A DNA stretch of 64,000 nt from Mycolicibacterium sediminis. GTDB lineage: Bacteria; Actinomycetota; Actinomycetes; Mycobacteriales; Mycobacteriaceae. How positions within the stretch are numbered: the stretch's first letter is position 1; each line of letters begins with the position of its first letter. Where the stretch lies: the NCBI RefSeq assembly GCF_010731735.1, contig NZ_AP022588.1:744001-808000 (forward strand), in the 5' to 3' direction. The position numbers and the translations under genes were made by a program. The notes under the pieces are model-generated. The model was not told where the DNA came from. It saw only the letters and a list, made by a program, of their open reading frames with translations, and searched no databases. Of the stretch, positions 8,579 to 17,126 are shown piece after piece.

Positions 8579-10717
8579 TTGACTCAGGTCTCTATCCCCA
8601 ACGCCGTTCCTCAAGAGGTATGGCGCGGCAAGGCCTACCCGCTCGGCGCCTCCTACGACGGCTCGGGCACGAACTTCGCACTGTTCAGCGAGGTCGCCGA
8701 GAAGGTCGAGCTGTGCCTGTTCGACGCAGACGGCGTCGAGACGCGGCTGACGCTGCCCGAGGTCGACGGCTTCGTGTGGCACGGCTTCCTCCCCAACATC
8801 GAGCCCGGCCAGCGCTACGGCTACCGCGTGCACGGCCCGCACGACCCCGCCGAGGGCCACCGTTGCAACCCGAACAAGTTGCTGCTCGACCCCTACGCCA
8901 AGGCGATCGACGGGATCTTCGACTGGAACCAGTCGCTGTTCGGCTACGACTTCGGCGACGAGGACAGCCGCAACGACGACGACTCCGCCGCGAGCATGCC
9001 GAAGTCCGTCGTGATCAACCCGTTCTTCGACTGGGGCATCGACCGCCCGCCGAACCACGAGTACGCCGACTCGGTCATCTACGAGGCGCACATCAAGGGC
9101 CTCACCGAGACGCACCCGGACATCCCCGATGCGATGCGCGGCACCTACGCCGCCGTCGCACACCCGGCGATCATCGAGCATCTCAAGTCACTCGGCATCA
9201 CGGCCATCGAGCTGATGCCCGTGCACCACTTCGCCAACGACTCCACCCTGATCGACAAGGGCCTGTCCAACTACTGGGGCTACAACACGATCGGGTTCTT
9301 CGCACCCGACTCGAAGTACAGCAGCAGCGGCACCCCCGGCGGGCAGGTGCAGGAGTTCAAGGCCATGGTGCGAACGCTGCACGAGGCCGGCATCGAGGTC
9401 ATCCTCGACGTCGTCTACAACCACACCGCCGAGGGCAACCACATGGGCCCGACGTTGTCGATGCGCGGCATCGACAACGCGGCCTACTACCGGCTGGTGG
9501 ACGACGACAAGAAGTTCTACATGGACTACACCGGCACGGGCAACAGCCTGAACGTCGGTCACCCACACTCGCTGCAACTGATCATGGACTCGCTGCGGTA
9601 CTGGGTGACCGAGATGCACGTCGACGGGTTCCGCTTCGACCTCGCCTCCACGCTCGCCCGCGAGTTCTACGACGTCGACAAGCTGTCGACGTTCTTCGAA
9701 CTCGTGCAGCAGGACCCGACGGTGTCGCAGGTGAAGCTCATCGCCGAGCCGTGGGACGTCGGCCCCGGCGGCTACCAGGTCGGCGGGTTCCCCCCGCAGT
9801 GGACGGAGTGGAACGGCAAGTACCGTGACACGGTCCGCGACTTCTGGCGCGGCGAGGACGCGACGCTCGACGAGTTCGCCTACCGCCTGACCGGCTCGTC
9901 GGACCTCTACGAGAACACCGCCCGCCGACCGGTCGCGTCGATCAACTTCGTCATCGCCCACGACGGCTTCACGCTGCGGGACCTGGTGTCCTACAACGAG
10001 AAGCACAACGAGGCGAACGGCGAGGACAACAACGACGGCGAGAGCAACAACAGCTCGTGGAACTGCGGTGTTGAGGGTCCGACCGACGACCCCGCGGTCA
10101 ACGCGCTGCGCTCCCGTCAGGAGCGCAACCTGCTGACCACTCTGCTGCTCTCGCAGGGTGTTCCGATGATCTGCCACGGCGATGAACTCGGACGTACCCA
10201 GGGCGGCAACAACAACGGGTACTGCCAGGACAACGAGATCACCTGGATCGACTGGTCGACAGCCGACGAAGGACTCCTCGAGTTCACCCGTACGGTGACC
10301 GCGCTGCGTGCCGAGCACCCGGTGTTCCGGCGCCGCAGGTTCTTCAGCGGCAAGCCGCTCGGCAGGCGTGGCCCCGAGGGTCTGCCCGACATCGCGTGGT
10401 TCACCCCCGAGGGCACCGAGATGACCGGCGAGGACTGGGGTTCGGGCTTCGCGAAGTCGGTCGGCGTCTACCTCAACGGTCACGGCATCCCCGACCGGGA
10501 CACCCGCAACCAGCCGATCGTCGACGACTCGTTCGTGCTGCTGTTCAACGCCCACTTCGAGCCCATCGAGTACACGCTGCCCCCCAACGAGTTCGGCGAT
10601 CGGTGGAAGACGGCGGTGCGCACCGACGGCGGCGACGAGGAGTTCGTGAACGCGGCGGGCACCATCACGGTGGACGCGCGCACCACCATCGTGCTGCAGG
10701 CCGTCGCGGCGGAATGA
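8579..10717 (+). CDS. glgX: glycogen debranching enzyme GlgX/TreX
   Basis: A 712-residue GH13 isoamylase-type enzyme that hydrolyses alpha-1,6 branch points in glycogen, feeding linear glucans to maltose and trehalose metabolism. An N-terminal CBM48 domain (about 15-140, with SYDGSGTNFALFS) precedes the (beta/alpha)8 barrel. The catalytic residues are in GFRFDLAS (nucleophile Asp, about 354), LIAEPWDVG (acid/base Glu, about 390) and AHDGFTL (Asp, about 462). The start is TTG at 8579: AGAAGG at 8565-8570 is well spaced, and the ATG at 8571 runs into TGA after three codons. Length matches mycobacterial TreX. The treY and treZ genes that accompany it in M. tuberculosis are not here. The next gene overlaps by four bases. 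Confidence 0.95.
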   Translation: MTQVSIPNAVPQEVWRGKAYPLGASYDGSGTNFALFSEVAEKVELCLFDADGVETRLTLPEVDGFVWHGFLPNIEPGQRYGYRVHGPHDPAEGHRCNPNKLLLDPYAKAIDGIFDWNQSLFGYDFGDEDSRNDDDSAASMPKSVVINPFFDWGIDRPPNHEYADSVIYEAHIKGLTETHPDIPDAMRGTYAAVAHPAIIEHLKSLGITAIELMPVHHFANDSTLIDKGLSNYWGYNTIGFFAPDSKYSSSGTPGGQVQEFKAMVRTLHEAGIEVILDVVYNHTAEGNHMGPTLSMRGIDNAAYYRLVDDDKKFYMDYTGTGNSLNVGHPHSLQLIMDSLRYWVTEMHVDGFRFDLASTLAREFYDVDKLSTFFELVQQDPTVSQVKLIAEPWDVGPGGYQVGGFPPQWTEWNGKYRDTVRDFWRGEDATLDEFAYRLTGSSDLYENTARRPVASINFVIAHDGFTLRDLVSYNEKHNEANGEDNNDGESNNSSWNCGVEGPTDDPAVNALRSRQERNLLTTLLLSQGVPMICHGDELGRTQGGNNNGYCQDNEITWIDWSTADEGLLEFTRTVTALRAEHPVFRRRRFFSGKPLGRRGPEGLPDIAWFTPEGTEMTGEDWGSGFAKSVGVYLNGHGIPDRDTRNQPIVDDSFVLLFNAHFEPIEYTLPPNEFGDRWKTAVRTDGGDEEFVNAAGTITVDARTTIVLQAVAAE

Positions 10718-11298
10718 CGACCATGCTGACCGACGCGATCAGGTCGACGATCTCCGCGGTGCTGGGGGACGTCGGCGGACTGTTCGGTCAGCAGGGCGTC
10801 GTGTTCACCGCGACGCTGACCATCGACGACGATGCCCGGTTGCCCGGAGGTACGGAGCTGCTGGTGCCCGGACAGCGGGATGCGCTCGTGCGCCTCGCCC
10901 CGGTCACCGACCTCGGCGTGCCCCGCACGGTGTGCGTCAAGGTGCCGGACGCCTACGGCGGCGGACGCGGGCAGGACTTCCTGCTCGCGTCCTCCGCCGA
11001 CGGCGCGCCACTGCACCACGCCGTGGTGCCCACGTCGTCGCCCGACCACCTGTACTCGTCGCTGTGGCTGTACCTGGCCGGCATCGAACCCGTCGCCTTC
11101 GGGGCCCGCGTACACACTGCGGCGCCGGGCCCCGGTGACCGGATCGACTTCCTCGTCAGCGGGGTGCTCTCGCGGTTCCGGACGATCGGCTCGCTCGAAC
11201 TCCACGACGAGGCCACCGGCGCCGACGTCACGTTCGCGGCGTCGACCACCGGCGGCGGGCTGCGGGCGCTGCCGCCGGCGTCGTTCTACCGCGGGTAG
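10714..11298 (+). CDS. conserved protein of unknown function coupled to glgX
   Basis: A 194-residue soluble protein starting at an ATG that overlaps the glgX stop (ATGA), so it is translated with the debranching enzyme. The sequence from about 55 to 140 (LAPVTDLGVPRTVCVKVPDAYGG, then DFLLASSADGAPLHH and YLAGIEPVAFGAR) has the look of a beta-rich catalase-like or phosphodiesterase-annotated family seen in actinobacteria. The heme ligands of true catalases are not evident. No signal peptide or membrane helix. It ends directly before the convergent acidic-protein gene with no spacer. Function unassigned. Confidence 0.65.
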   Translation: MTTMLTDAIRSTISAVLGDVGGLFGQQGVVFTATLTIDDDARLPGGTELLVPGQRDALVRLAPVTDLGVPRTVCVKVPDAYGGGRGQDFLLASSADGAPLHHAVVPTSSPDHLYSSLWLYLAGIEPVAFGARVHTAAPGPGDRIDFLVSGVLSRFRTIGSLELHDEATGADVTFAASTTGGGLRALPPASFYRG

Positions 11299-11661
11299 CT
11301 AGTCGACGACCTGGAAGAACGACTCGCCGTCCTCCGGCGTGCCGTCGATTTGGCCGCGCTCGGTGCCGTGCACGTCCGGGTCGAGACGGTCGAGTGCGTC
11401 GTCGCTGACGAGTTCGAGTCCGCCGCCCTGGTCGGAGTCGTGTGACTCCGTGGGCGCGTCCTCCTCGCCGTCGGCCGTCACGTCGGGCTCCTCCTCGGCG
11501 AGCCGCTCGTCGAGCGTCTCGTCGTCCTTCGCCTCGATCCAGCGCTCCGGCGGGTCGACCACCTCGTCGCCGTCGTCGTTCCGCACCTCGTCGGAGTCGA
11601 GGGATTCGGAGGGTTCGAGGGGGTTGTCGTCGAACCCGGCGTCGGAGCCATCAGTGGTCAT
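11299..11661 (-). CDS. small acidic protein, DUF5709-like
   Basis: A 120-residue, strongly acidic, probably disordered protein. The central segment PPERWIEAKDDETLDERLAEEEPDV resembles the conserved core of actinobacterial DUF5709 proteins, from memory of that family. ATG at 11661 (MTTDGSD) is preferred to the longer frame from 11682. Its start lies only 25 bases from the inferred left end of the IS481-type element, so the insertion has probably replaced or altered its promoter. Function unknown. Confidence 0.55.
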   Translation of the reverse strand: MTTDGSDAGFDDNPLEPSESLDSDEVRNDDGDEVVDPPERWIEAKDDETLDERLAEEEPDVTADGEEDAPTESHDSDQGGGLELVSDDALDRLDPDVHGTERGQIDGTPEDGESFFQVVD

Positions 11662-11730
11662 GCGCTCATTGTGGCGCTGCATCCTGGGATTCGTGCACCC
11701 GGACCCGCGGTGGGCGCGGTGTTCTGTTCG

Positions 11731-11773
11731 GGGACATCGCTGACACCGATGTGTCTGGGGACATCGCTGACAC
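11731..11773 (+). repeat. left terminal repeat pair of the IS element
   Basis: Two direct copies of GGGACATCGCTGACAC with starts 27 bases apart. The same 16-mer is present in inverted orientation at the right end (12997-13012, 13022-13037), where starts are 25 bases apart. Confidence 0.85.
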
Positions 11774-11801
11774 CTGAGTAGGGCCGCGACCAGGATGGTT
11801 C

Positions 11802-12996
11802 ATGGCCCAGAAGGTGACGGCGATGGACATTCGGATGGCTGCGGCGGTGGCCGGGCAGTTGGACAATGTGGCGGCGTTCTGTCGCGACGAGCGCATCAGT
11901 CGGCAGACGTTCTACAAATACCGCCGGCGCTTCCGCGAGGAAGGATCGACGGGTTGCGGGACCGGTCCCGGCGCCCGTCGACTTCGCCAGGGCAGACCTC
12001 ACCCGAGATCGAGGACATCGTGGTGCGCCGCCGCAAGCAGTTGATCGAACAGGGCCGCGATCACGGCGCCCAGTCGATCGTGTGGTCGTTGCAGCGCGAC
12101 GGGTGCCCGCGGTGCCGTCGCCGTCGACGGTGTGGCAGATCCTGACCCGCCGCGGTGCGATCACCCCGCAGCCGCAGAAACGTCCGAAGTCGTCGATCAA
12201 GCGCTTCACCTTCGACCGGCCCAACGAATGTTGGCAGTCGGACTGGACCCGATGGTCCCTGGCCGACGGCACTGCGGTCGCCATCGCGGGCAGCCTCGAT
12301 GACCACTCCCGCTACGCGGTAGGTCTACGCGCCGCCGACGCCGACGCTGACGGCGCATTGGTCTGGTCGGTCATTCTGGCCGGTATCGCCGAGTGCGGAA
12401 TACCGTCGATGTCGTTGTCGGACAACGGAATCGTGTACACCGGAAGATTCCACGCCCATGAATCGGCGTTCGAGATCAACCTCCGAGCCCTCGGCGTACG
12501 CGCCGTCAACTCGACCCCCTTCCATCCGCAGACGTGCGGCAAGATCGAGCGCTTCTGGCAGACCCTCAAGAAGTGGCTCGACGCCCACGATCCAGCAGCC
12601 TCGCTCACCGAACTCAACGCCATGCTCGACGAATACCGCACGTTCTACAACCACCACCGGCCGCACCGAGCCCTACGGGGAGCGACCCCCGCCGAGGCGT
12701 TTCGCGCCACTGTCAAGGCCTGCCCCGCCGACCGTCCGCTCCCTGGGCCGCTGTTCGTATCCCGCCATCGCGTCGACCAGATCGGCGGCAACCTGTACGT
12801 GCCGCCCTACCGCGTCAACGTCGGACTTCGATGGGCCGGCCACGACTGCATCAGCATCCGCGACGGTGACCACATCACCATCTTCAGCGGCAACCGCCTC
12901 GTTCGCGCGTTCACCGCCGACCCCACCCGCAGACACCAACGCGGCGACAAAACCACCCGTACCTATCGCACCCGCGAACCCCACCAGGCACCATGA
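11802..12996 (+). pseudogene. IS481-family DDE transposase, two frameshifts
   Basis: Three successive frames rebuild one transposase. Frame one (from ATG 11802) gives MAQKVTAMDIRM and a helix-turn-helix (DERISRQTFYKYRRRFREEG). Near 11953 the family continuation GLRDRSRRPSTS moves to the -1 frame. Near 12103 it moves again, to VPSPSTVWQILTRRG. The remaining frame to 12996 is intact, with the catalytic residues of an rve/DDE domain visible in CWQSDWTRW, LSDNGIVYTG and GKIERFWQTL. Both shifts fall in GGG runs where one extra G would restore the protein, so they are single-base deletions or sequence errors. As written the gene makes no full-length enzyme. Confidence 0.85.
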
Positions 12997-13037
12997 GTGT
13001 CAGCGATGTCCCGCGACATATGTGTCAGCGATGTCCC
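12997..13037 (-). repeat. right terminal repeat pair of the IS element
   Basis: Two copies of GTGTCAGCGATGTCCC, the reverse complement of the left-end 16-mer. The first begins immediately after the transposase stop codon. Confidence 0.85.
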
Positions 13038-13092
13038 GAGACACCACACCGCGGTGGGCGCGGTTGCGCGTGCACGAGTCGCCTGGAGATCA

Positions 13093-13105
13093 CTCTGTAA
13101 CAGAG
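13093..13105. promoter_or_regulatory. palindrome, candidate MarR operator
   Basis: CTCTGTAACAGAG is a perfect 6+1+6 palindrome ending 14 bases before the MarR GTG start. Position and symmetry fit autoregulation by the MarR protein of the exporter operon. It lies just outside the right end of the IS element. Confidence 0.55.
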
Positions 13106-13119
13106 CTAATGTGGTTGGC

Positions 13120-13569
13120 GTGGACACCCGCACCGAACTCGCCGCCGAACTGTTCGGCACGGTCGGGCGGTTCCGCCGAGCACTCCGCCGCTCGGCGGGT
13201 CCCGCGATCGGCACGGGCCTCGCCGAGTCGCAGGCCGAGTTGCTGCGCCTCGTCGGACGGCAACCGGACATCTCCGTGCGCCACGCCGCCGCCGAACTCG
13301 GACTGGCCCCCAACACCGCGTCGACCCTGGTGTCGCGGCTGTCCGCCGACGGCCTGCTGCAGCGCACCGTGGACCCCGCGGACCGGCGCGTCGGCAGACT
13401 GCGGCTGACGGAGTCGTCCCAGCGCCTCGCCGACGAGTCCCGTGCCGCCCGGCGGGCCGCCCTCGCCGCCGCGCTCGACCGCCTCGACGCCGGACAGCTG
13501 GACCGACTCACCGACGGGCTGGCCGTCCTCGCCACCCTCACCCGACTACTGCGCGAGGAGGATTCATGA
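13120..13569 (+). CDS. MarR-family transcriptional regulator
   Basis: A 149-residue winged-helix regulator. The recognition region reads ISVRHAAAELGLAPNTASTLVSRLSADGLLQRTVDPADRR, the classic MarR helix-turn-helix plus wing, with amphipathic dimerisation helices at both ends. GTG at 13120 (VDTRTELAAELFG) is chosen; the frame extends back into the IS end, but that part is not MarR-like. The stop overlaps the ABC ATPase start by four bases, so it likely controls the ABC exporter encoded by the next two genes, probably through the palindrome at 13093-13105. Ligand unknown. Confidence 0.88.
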   Translation: MDTRTELAAELFGTVGRFRRALRRSAGPAIGTGLAESQAELLRLVGRQPDISVRHAAAELGLAPNTASTLVSRLSADGLLQRTVDPADRRVGRLRLTESSQRLADESRAARRAALAAALDRLDAGQLDRLTDGLAVLATLTRLLREEDS

Positions 13570-14393
13570 CGCCACCGCCGCCCGCCATCGACTGCCGCCA
13601 CCTGACCCACCGCTACGGCGACCACGTCGCCGTCGACGACGTCAGCTTCGAGGTGCGCGCCGGCGAGACGATGGGACTGCTGGGCCCCAACGGCGCGGGG
13701 AAGACCACGGTGGTGCGGGTGCTGACCACGCTCACGCCCGTCCAGGACGGCGAGGTGCTCGTCTTCGGGCTCGACTCCCGCCGCGACACCCTCGACATCC
13801 GGCAGAACATCGGCTATGTCCCCCAACAGCTCTCGATCGAGTCGGCGCTGACCGGCAGGCAGAACGTCGACCTGTTCGCCCGGCTGTACGACGTGCCGCG
13901 CCGGCAGCGTCGTGCCCGCGTCGACGAGGCGCTCGACGCGATGAGCCTGCTCGACGTCGCCGGCAACCTGGCGGGCACGTACTCCGGTGGCATGGTGCGG
14001 CGGCTCGAGCTGGCACAGGCGCTGGTCAACCGGCCCTCCCTGCTGCTGCTCGACGAGCCCACCGTCGGCCTCGATCCCATTGCGCGCGACGGCGTCTGGT
14101 CGCAGGTGGCACGGATGCAGGACGAGTTCGGCATGACGGTGCTGCTGACCACCCACTACATGGAGGAGGCCGACGCCCTGTGCGACCGCGTCGCCCTCAT
14201 GCACCACGGCGTCCTCCAGACCGTCGGCACGCCCGCCGACCTCAAGGCCACGCTGGTCACCGACGAGTCACCGGACGTCACGCTCGAGGACGTGTTCCGG
14301 CACTACGCCGGCTCCGACCTGTCCGACGACGCCGCCCGGCAGGGGCTGCGCGAGATCCGCTCCAGCAGGAGGACGCCCCGCCGTGCCGGTTGA
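13566..14393 (+). CDS. ABC transporter ATP-binding protein, DrrA-like
   Basis: A 275-residue ATPase of the multidrug/daunorubicin-resistance (DrrA) type ABC exporters. Walker A is GPNGAGKT (about 40-47), the signature YSGGM is near residue 140, Walker B is LLLLDEPT and the switch histidine lies in TTHYMEEAD. A C-terminal extension of about 50 residues after the ATPase core ends in a basic RRTPRRAG. ATG overlaps the marR stop. Its 3' end overlaps the permease start by 11 bases. Expected to energise export of a hydrophobic compound across the plasma membrane. Confidence 0.92.
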   Translation: MTPPPPAIDCRHLTHRYGDHVAVDDVSFEVRAGETMGLLGPNGAGKTTVVRVLTTLTPVQDGEVLVFGLDSRRDTLDIRQNIGYVPQQLSIESALTGRQNVDLFARLYDVPRRQRRARVDEALDAMSLLDVAGNLAGTYSGGMVRRLELAQALVNRPSLLLLDEPTVGLDPIARDGVWSQVARMQDEFGMTVLLTTHYMEEADALCDRVALMHHGVLQTVGTPADLKATLVTDESPDVTLEDVFRHYAGSDLSDDAARQGLREIRSSRRTPRRAG

Positions 14394-15201
14394 CGCGCAC
14401 TCCACCACCCTCGTCCGTGCCCCACGCGGCCTGCACCGCGTGCCCGGGCTGCTCCGCAGGATGGGCGCGTTCGCGCTCGTCGAGCTGCAGAAGCTCAGCC
14501 ACGACCGCAGCGAATTGGTCACGCGCATGGTGCAACCCGCGCTGTGGCTGCTGATCTTCGGCCAGACCTTCTCGAACCTGCGGGTGATCGACACCGGCGA
14601 CGTGCCGTACCTGGCGTTCCTGGCGCCCGGCATCATCGCGCAGTCCGCACTGTTCATCTCGATCTTCTACGGCATCCAGATCGTCTGGGACCGTGACGCC
14701 GGGATCCTCGCGAAGCTGATGGTGACGCCCGCGCCGGCGTCGGCGCTCATCACCGGAAAGGCGTTCGCGGCGGGTGTCCGGTCGGTGGCGCAGGTGGTCG
14801 GCGTGCTGATCATCGCCTACCTCATGGGGATTCACCTGACCGGCAACCCTCTGCGGATCCTGGCAGCCATGGGCATCGTGGTGCTGGGCTCGGCGTTCTT
14901 CGCGTGCCTGTCGATGACGCTTGCGGGGTTGGTGCGCAACCGTGACCGACTGATGGGCATCGGTCAGGCGATCACCATGCCGCTGTTCTTCGCGTCGAAC
15001 GCACTCTATCCGGTCGACGTGATGCCGGGGTGGCTGCGCTGGCTGTCGGCCGTCAATCCGCTCAGCTACGAGGTGAACGCGTTGCGTGCGTTGCTGATCG
15101 GGACGCCGGGCAACACCTGGCTGGACGTGGGCGTGCTGCTCGTCGCGGCCGCCCTCGGCGTGGTCACGGCCTCGGCACTGCTGCGCCGCCTGGTCCGCTA
15201 G
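14383..15201 (+). CDS. ABC-2 type transporter permease, DrrB-like
   Basis: A 272-residue membrane protein with six predicted helices after an N-terminal cytoplasmic segment (HDRSELVTRMVQPALWLLIFG begins the first helix). The ABC-2 signature region AGLVRNRDRLMGIGQAITMPLFFASNALYPVDVMPGW fits DrrB-type permeases. GTG start inside the end of the ATPase gene indicates coupled translation. Forms the membrane half of the MarR-linked exporter. Confidence 0.9.
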   Translation: MPVDAHSTTLVRAPRGLHRVPGLLRRMGAFALVELQKLSHDRSELVTRMVQPALWLLIFGQTFSNLRVIDTGDVPYLAFLAPGIIAQSALFISIFYGIQIVWDRDAGILAKLMVTPAPASALITGKAFAAGVRSVAQVVGVLIIAYLMGIHLTGNPLRILAAMGIVVLGSAFFACLSMTLAGLVRNRDRLMGIGQAITMPLFFASNALYPVDVMPGWLRWLSAVNPLSYEVNALRALLIGTPGNTWLDVGVLLVAAALGVVTASALLRRLVR

Positions 15202-17057
15202 CCCGTCCGCACCGGCGCCGCGAGGTCGTAGACCAGGTCGTCGCCCAGCTGCTGCGCCCGGTAGTTGAACGCCACCCAGCGCGCGATGTCGGCGTGCGCG
15301 TGCGACGACATCCCCCGGTGTCCACCTCCGGTGGTCGTGACGTAGTAGGCGACGCGGTGCGCGGCGACGGCCTCCTGGAACTGCGCGAGGGTGGGCGCGG
15401 GATCGGTACCGGAGAAGCCGCCGATGGCCATCACCGCGGTGCCCGTGGACAATTCGAGTGCCGCCGCATTGCTGGACCGGTCGATCGCCGCCGACCACTC
15501 GGTGTGCGTCGCCTTCAGCATCGTGTCCAGGTGGGGGTCGTCCTTCGTCCGCCCCCACGACGACGCGAGGTGGCCGGTCCGCGCCGGGCCGACCGACGGG
15601 CCGCCGCCCTGGTGCGCGACGTCGACGGTCGCGACCGCATAGGCGCCGCTGCCGGCCAGGGCGCCCGCCACCGCGACGGCGACCAGCGATGCCGCCACGC
15701 CGGTGCGCCGCGCCGCGAGCACCCCGAGCAGCGCGACGGCCGCGGCCACGGCGAGCACCAGGATCGCCCAGCGCAGCCCCGGCAGCCAGGTGACGTTGCG
15801 GCCCAGCACGAACCAGTTCCACAGCCCGGTGCCCAGAAGCACGCCGACGAGCGCGATCCGGCACCAGAGCGTCTCGCGGCGGGCCCAGGTCTGCTGCACG
15901 CCGATCGCGAACATCGCGGCCACGGCGGGCGCGATCGATAACGTGTAGTACGGGTGGATCATGCCGTGCATGTAGCTCAGCACCAGGCCGTCGACCAGGA
16001 GCCACCCGCCGAAGAGGACGGCCGCGGCCCGCACCCGGTCGGTGCGCGGTGCGCGACCGCGGATGGCGAGCACCACCACCAGCGCGGCCACCGCCCCGGG
16101 CAGCAGCCACCCGATCTCGTAGCCGAACTCGCCGCCGAACAGACGGCCGATGCCCTGCACCTGGTTGCCGTAGGGGCCGAGATCGGCCAGCCGTGCGGGA
16201 GGGCCTGCGCCGGCACCGATCTGGCCCGCGGCGCCGTGGTTGCGGCCGACGATGCGGCTGAGCCCGTTGTATCCGAGGACCAGGTTCATGAAGCTGTTGT
16301 CGGTGGAGCCGGCCAGGTAGGGCCGCGACGACGCCGGCCACCACATCGTCAGCAGCACGAACCACCCCGCCGACGCCGTCATCGCGGCGGCGGCGCCGAG
16401 GAGGTGGAGCAGTCGGGTGCGCAGCGCCACCGGAGCGGCCAGCAGGTAGGCCGCCGCCAGCGCCGGGGCGGGCATGACGCCTTCGAGCATCTTGGCCAGG
16501 AACGCGAAACCCAGTGCCACACCGGCCAATGCGAGCCAGCGCAAGCCGTCGCGCTCGAGCGCCCGCACCGTGCAGTAGGCGGCCGCCGTCATCAGCAGCA
16601 CCATGACGGCGTCGGGATTGTTGAACCGGAACATCAGCACGGCGACCGGCGTCAGCGCGAGCGCCAGGCCGGCGAGCAGACCGGCCGTGGGCCCGCAGAT
16701 GCGGGCGACCGCCGCGTACAGCAGGGCCACCGCGCCGACGGCCATCAGCGCCTGCGGGATCAGCATGCTGGCGCTGCTGAAGCCGAACAGCTGACCCGAC
16801 AGACCCATCACCCACTGCGACAGCGGCGGCTTGTCGACGGTGATGAAGTTGTGCGGATCCAGCGATCCGAAGAGCAACGCCTCCCAGTTCGACGACCCGG
16901 CCTGGGTGGCGGCCGCGTAGAAGCCGTTGCCCATGCCGTTGACCGTGATCCTCCAGAGGTAGAGGACCGCCGTGCCGACGAGCAGCGCGCCGAGCGCGAT
17001 CCGGCGCCACGGAACCGCCGAGCGGGCAGGCGTGGTCGTGGTGGGCGCAGTCGTCAC
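15198..17057 (-). CDS. GT-C glycosyltransferase, ArnT/PMT family (GT39-like)
   Basis: A 619-residue membrane glycosyltransferase that would use a polyprenyl-phosphate sugar on the outer face of the membrane. After a first helix (about 18-36) the large first loop has SLDPHNFITVDKPPLSQWV, the loop where GT-C enzymes hold their acidic motif. Ten or more helices follow, and the last 130 residues form an extracytoplasmic domain (FQEAVAAHRVAYYVTTTGGGHRG) typical of actinobacterial members. GTG start. Its end overlaps the convergent ABC permease by four bases. Acceptor unknown; cell-wall glycans or proteins are plausible. Confidence 0.85.
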   Translation of the reverse strand: MTTAPTTTTPARSAVPWRRIALGALLVGTAVLYLWRITVNGMGNGFYAAATQAGSSNWEALLFGSLDPHNFITVDKPPLSQWVMGLSGQLFGFSSASMLIPQALMAVGAVALLYAAVARICGPTAGLLAGLALALTPVAVLMFRFNNPDAVMVLLMTAAAYCTVRALERDGLRWLALAGVALGFAFLAKMLEGVMPAPALAAAYLLAAPVALRTRLLHLLGAAAAMTASAGWFVLLTMWWPASSRPYLAGSTDNSFMNLVLGYNGLSRIVGRNHGAAGQIGAGAGPPARLADLGPYGNQVQGIGRLFGGEFGYEIGWLLPGAVAALVVVLAIRGRAPRTDRVRAAAVLFGGWLLVDGLVLSYMHGMIHPYYTLSIAPAVAAMFAIGVQQTWARRETLWCRIALVGVLLGTGLWNWFVLGRNVTWLPGLRWAILVLAVAAAVALLGVLAARRTGVAASLVAVAVAGALAGSGAYAVATVDVAHQGGGPSVGPARTGHLASSWGRTKDDPHLDTMLKATHTEWSAAIDRSSNAAALELSTGTAVMAIGGFSGTDPAPTLAQFQEAVAAHRVAYYVTTTGGGHRGMSSHAHADIARWVAFNYRAQQLGDDLVYDLAAPVRTG

Positions 17058-17126
17058 ACCGTCCAGTGACTCATCGCTACCCCGGCGCCGACCTGTGCGT
17101 CGGCCGTCAGGCTGCTGCGAATCCGG

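Larger units (their letters stand above)
11687..13081 (+). mobile_element. IS481-family insertion sequence (about 1.4 kb, degenerate)
   Basis: Both ends carry two copies of GGGACATCGCTGACAC, at 11731-11746 and 11758-11773 on the left and inverted at 12997-13012 and 13022-13037 on the right. Aligning left and right ends without gaps extends the imperfect inverted repeat outward through GATTCGTGCAC to 11687 and 13081, 60 bases each. CCTG flanks both sides (11683-11686 and 13082-13085), a possible target duplication. The element holds one transposase frame broken twice. A narrower reading puts the ends at the outer 16-mers (11731-13037). Confidence 0.8.

Noticed and set aside
11866..12996. Programmed -1 frameshifting to make the transposase
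   Set aside because: Two shifts would be needed, no slippery heptamer is present at either site, and IS481 transposases normally use one frame.
11707..13064. 16-base direct repeat CCGCGGTGGGCGCGGT as the target duplication of the IS
   Set aside because: It is near-palindromic and lies inside the extended inverted repeats; IS481 duplications are usually shorter. Kept only as an ambiguity.
14278..17010. 910-aa minus-strand frame over the glycosyltransferase and ABC genes
   Set aside because: It is a frame shadow of the GT-C gene, without membrane helices or motifs.
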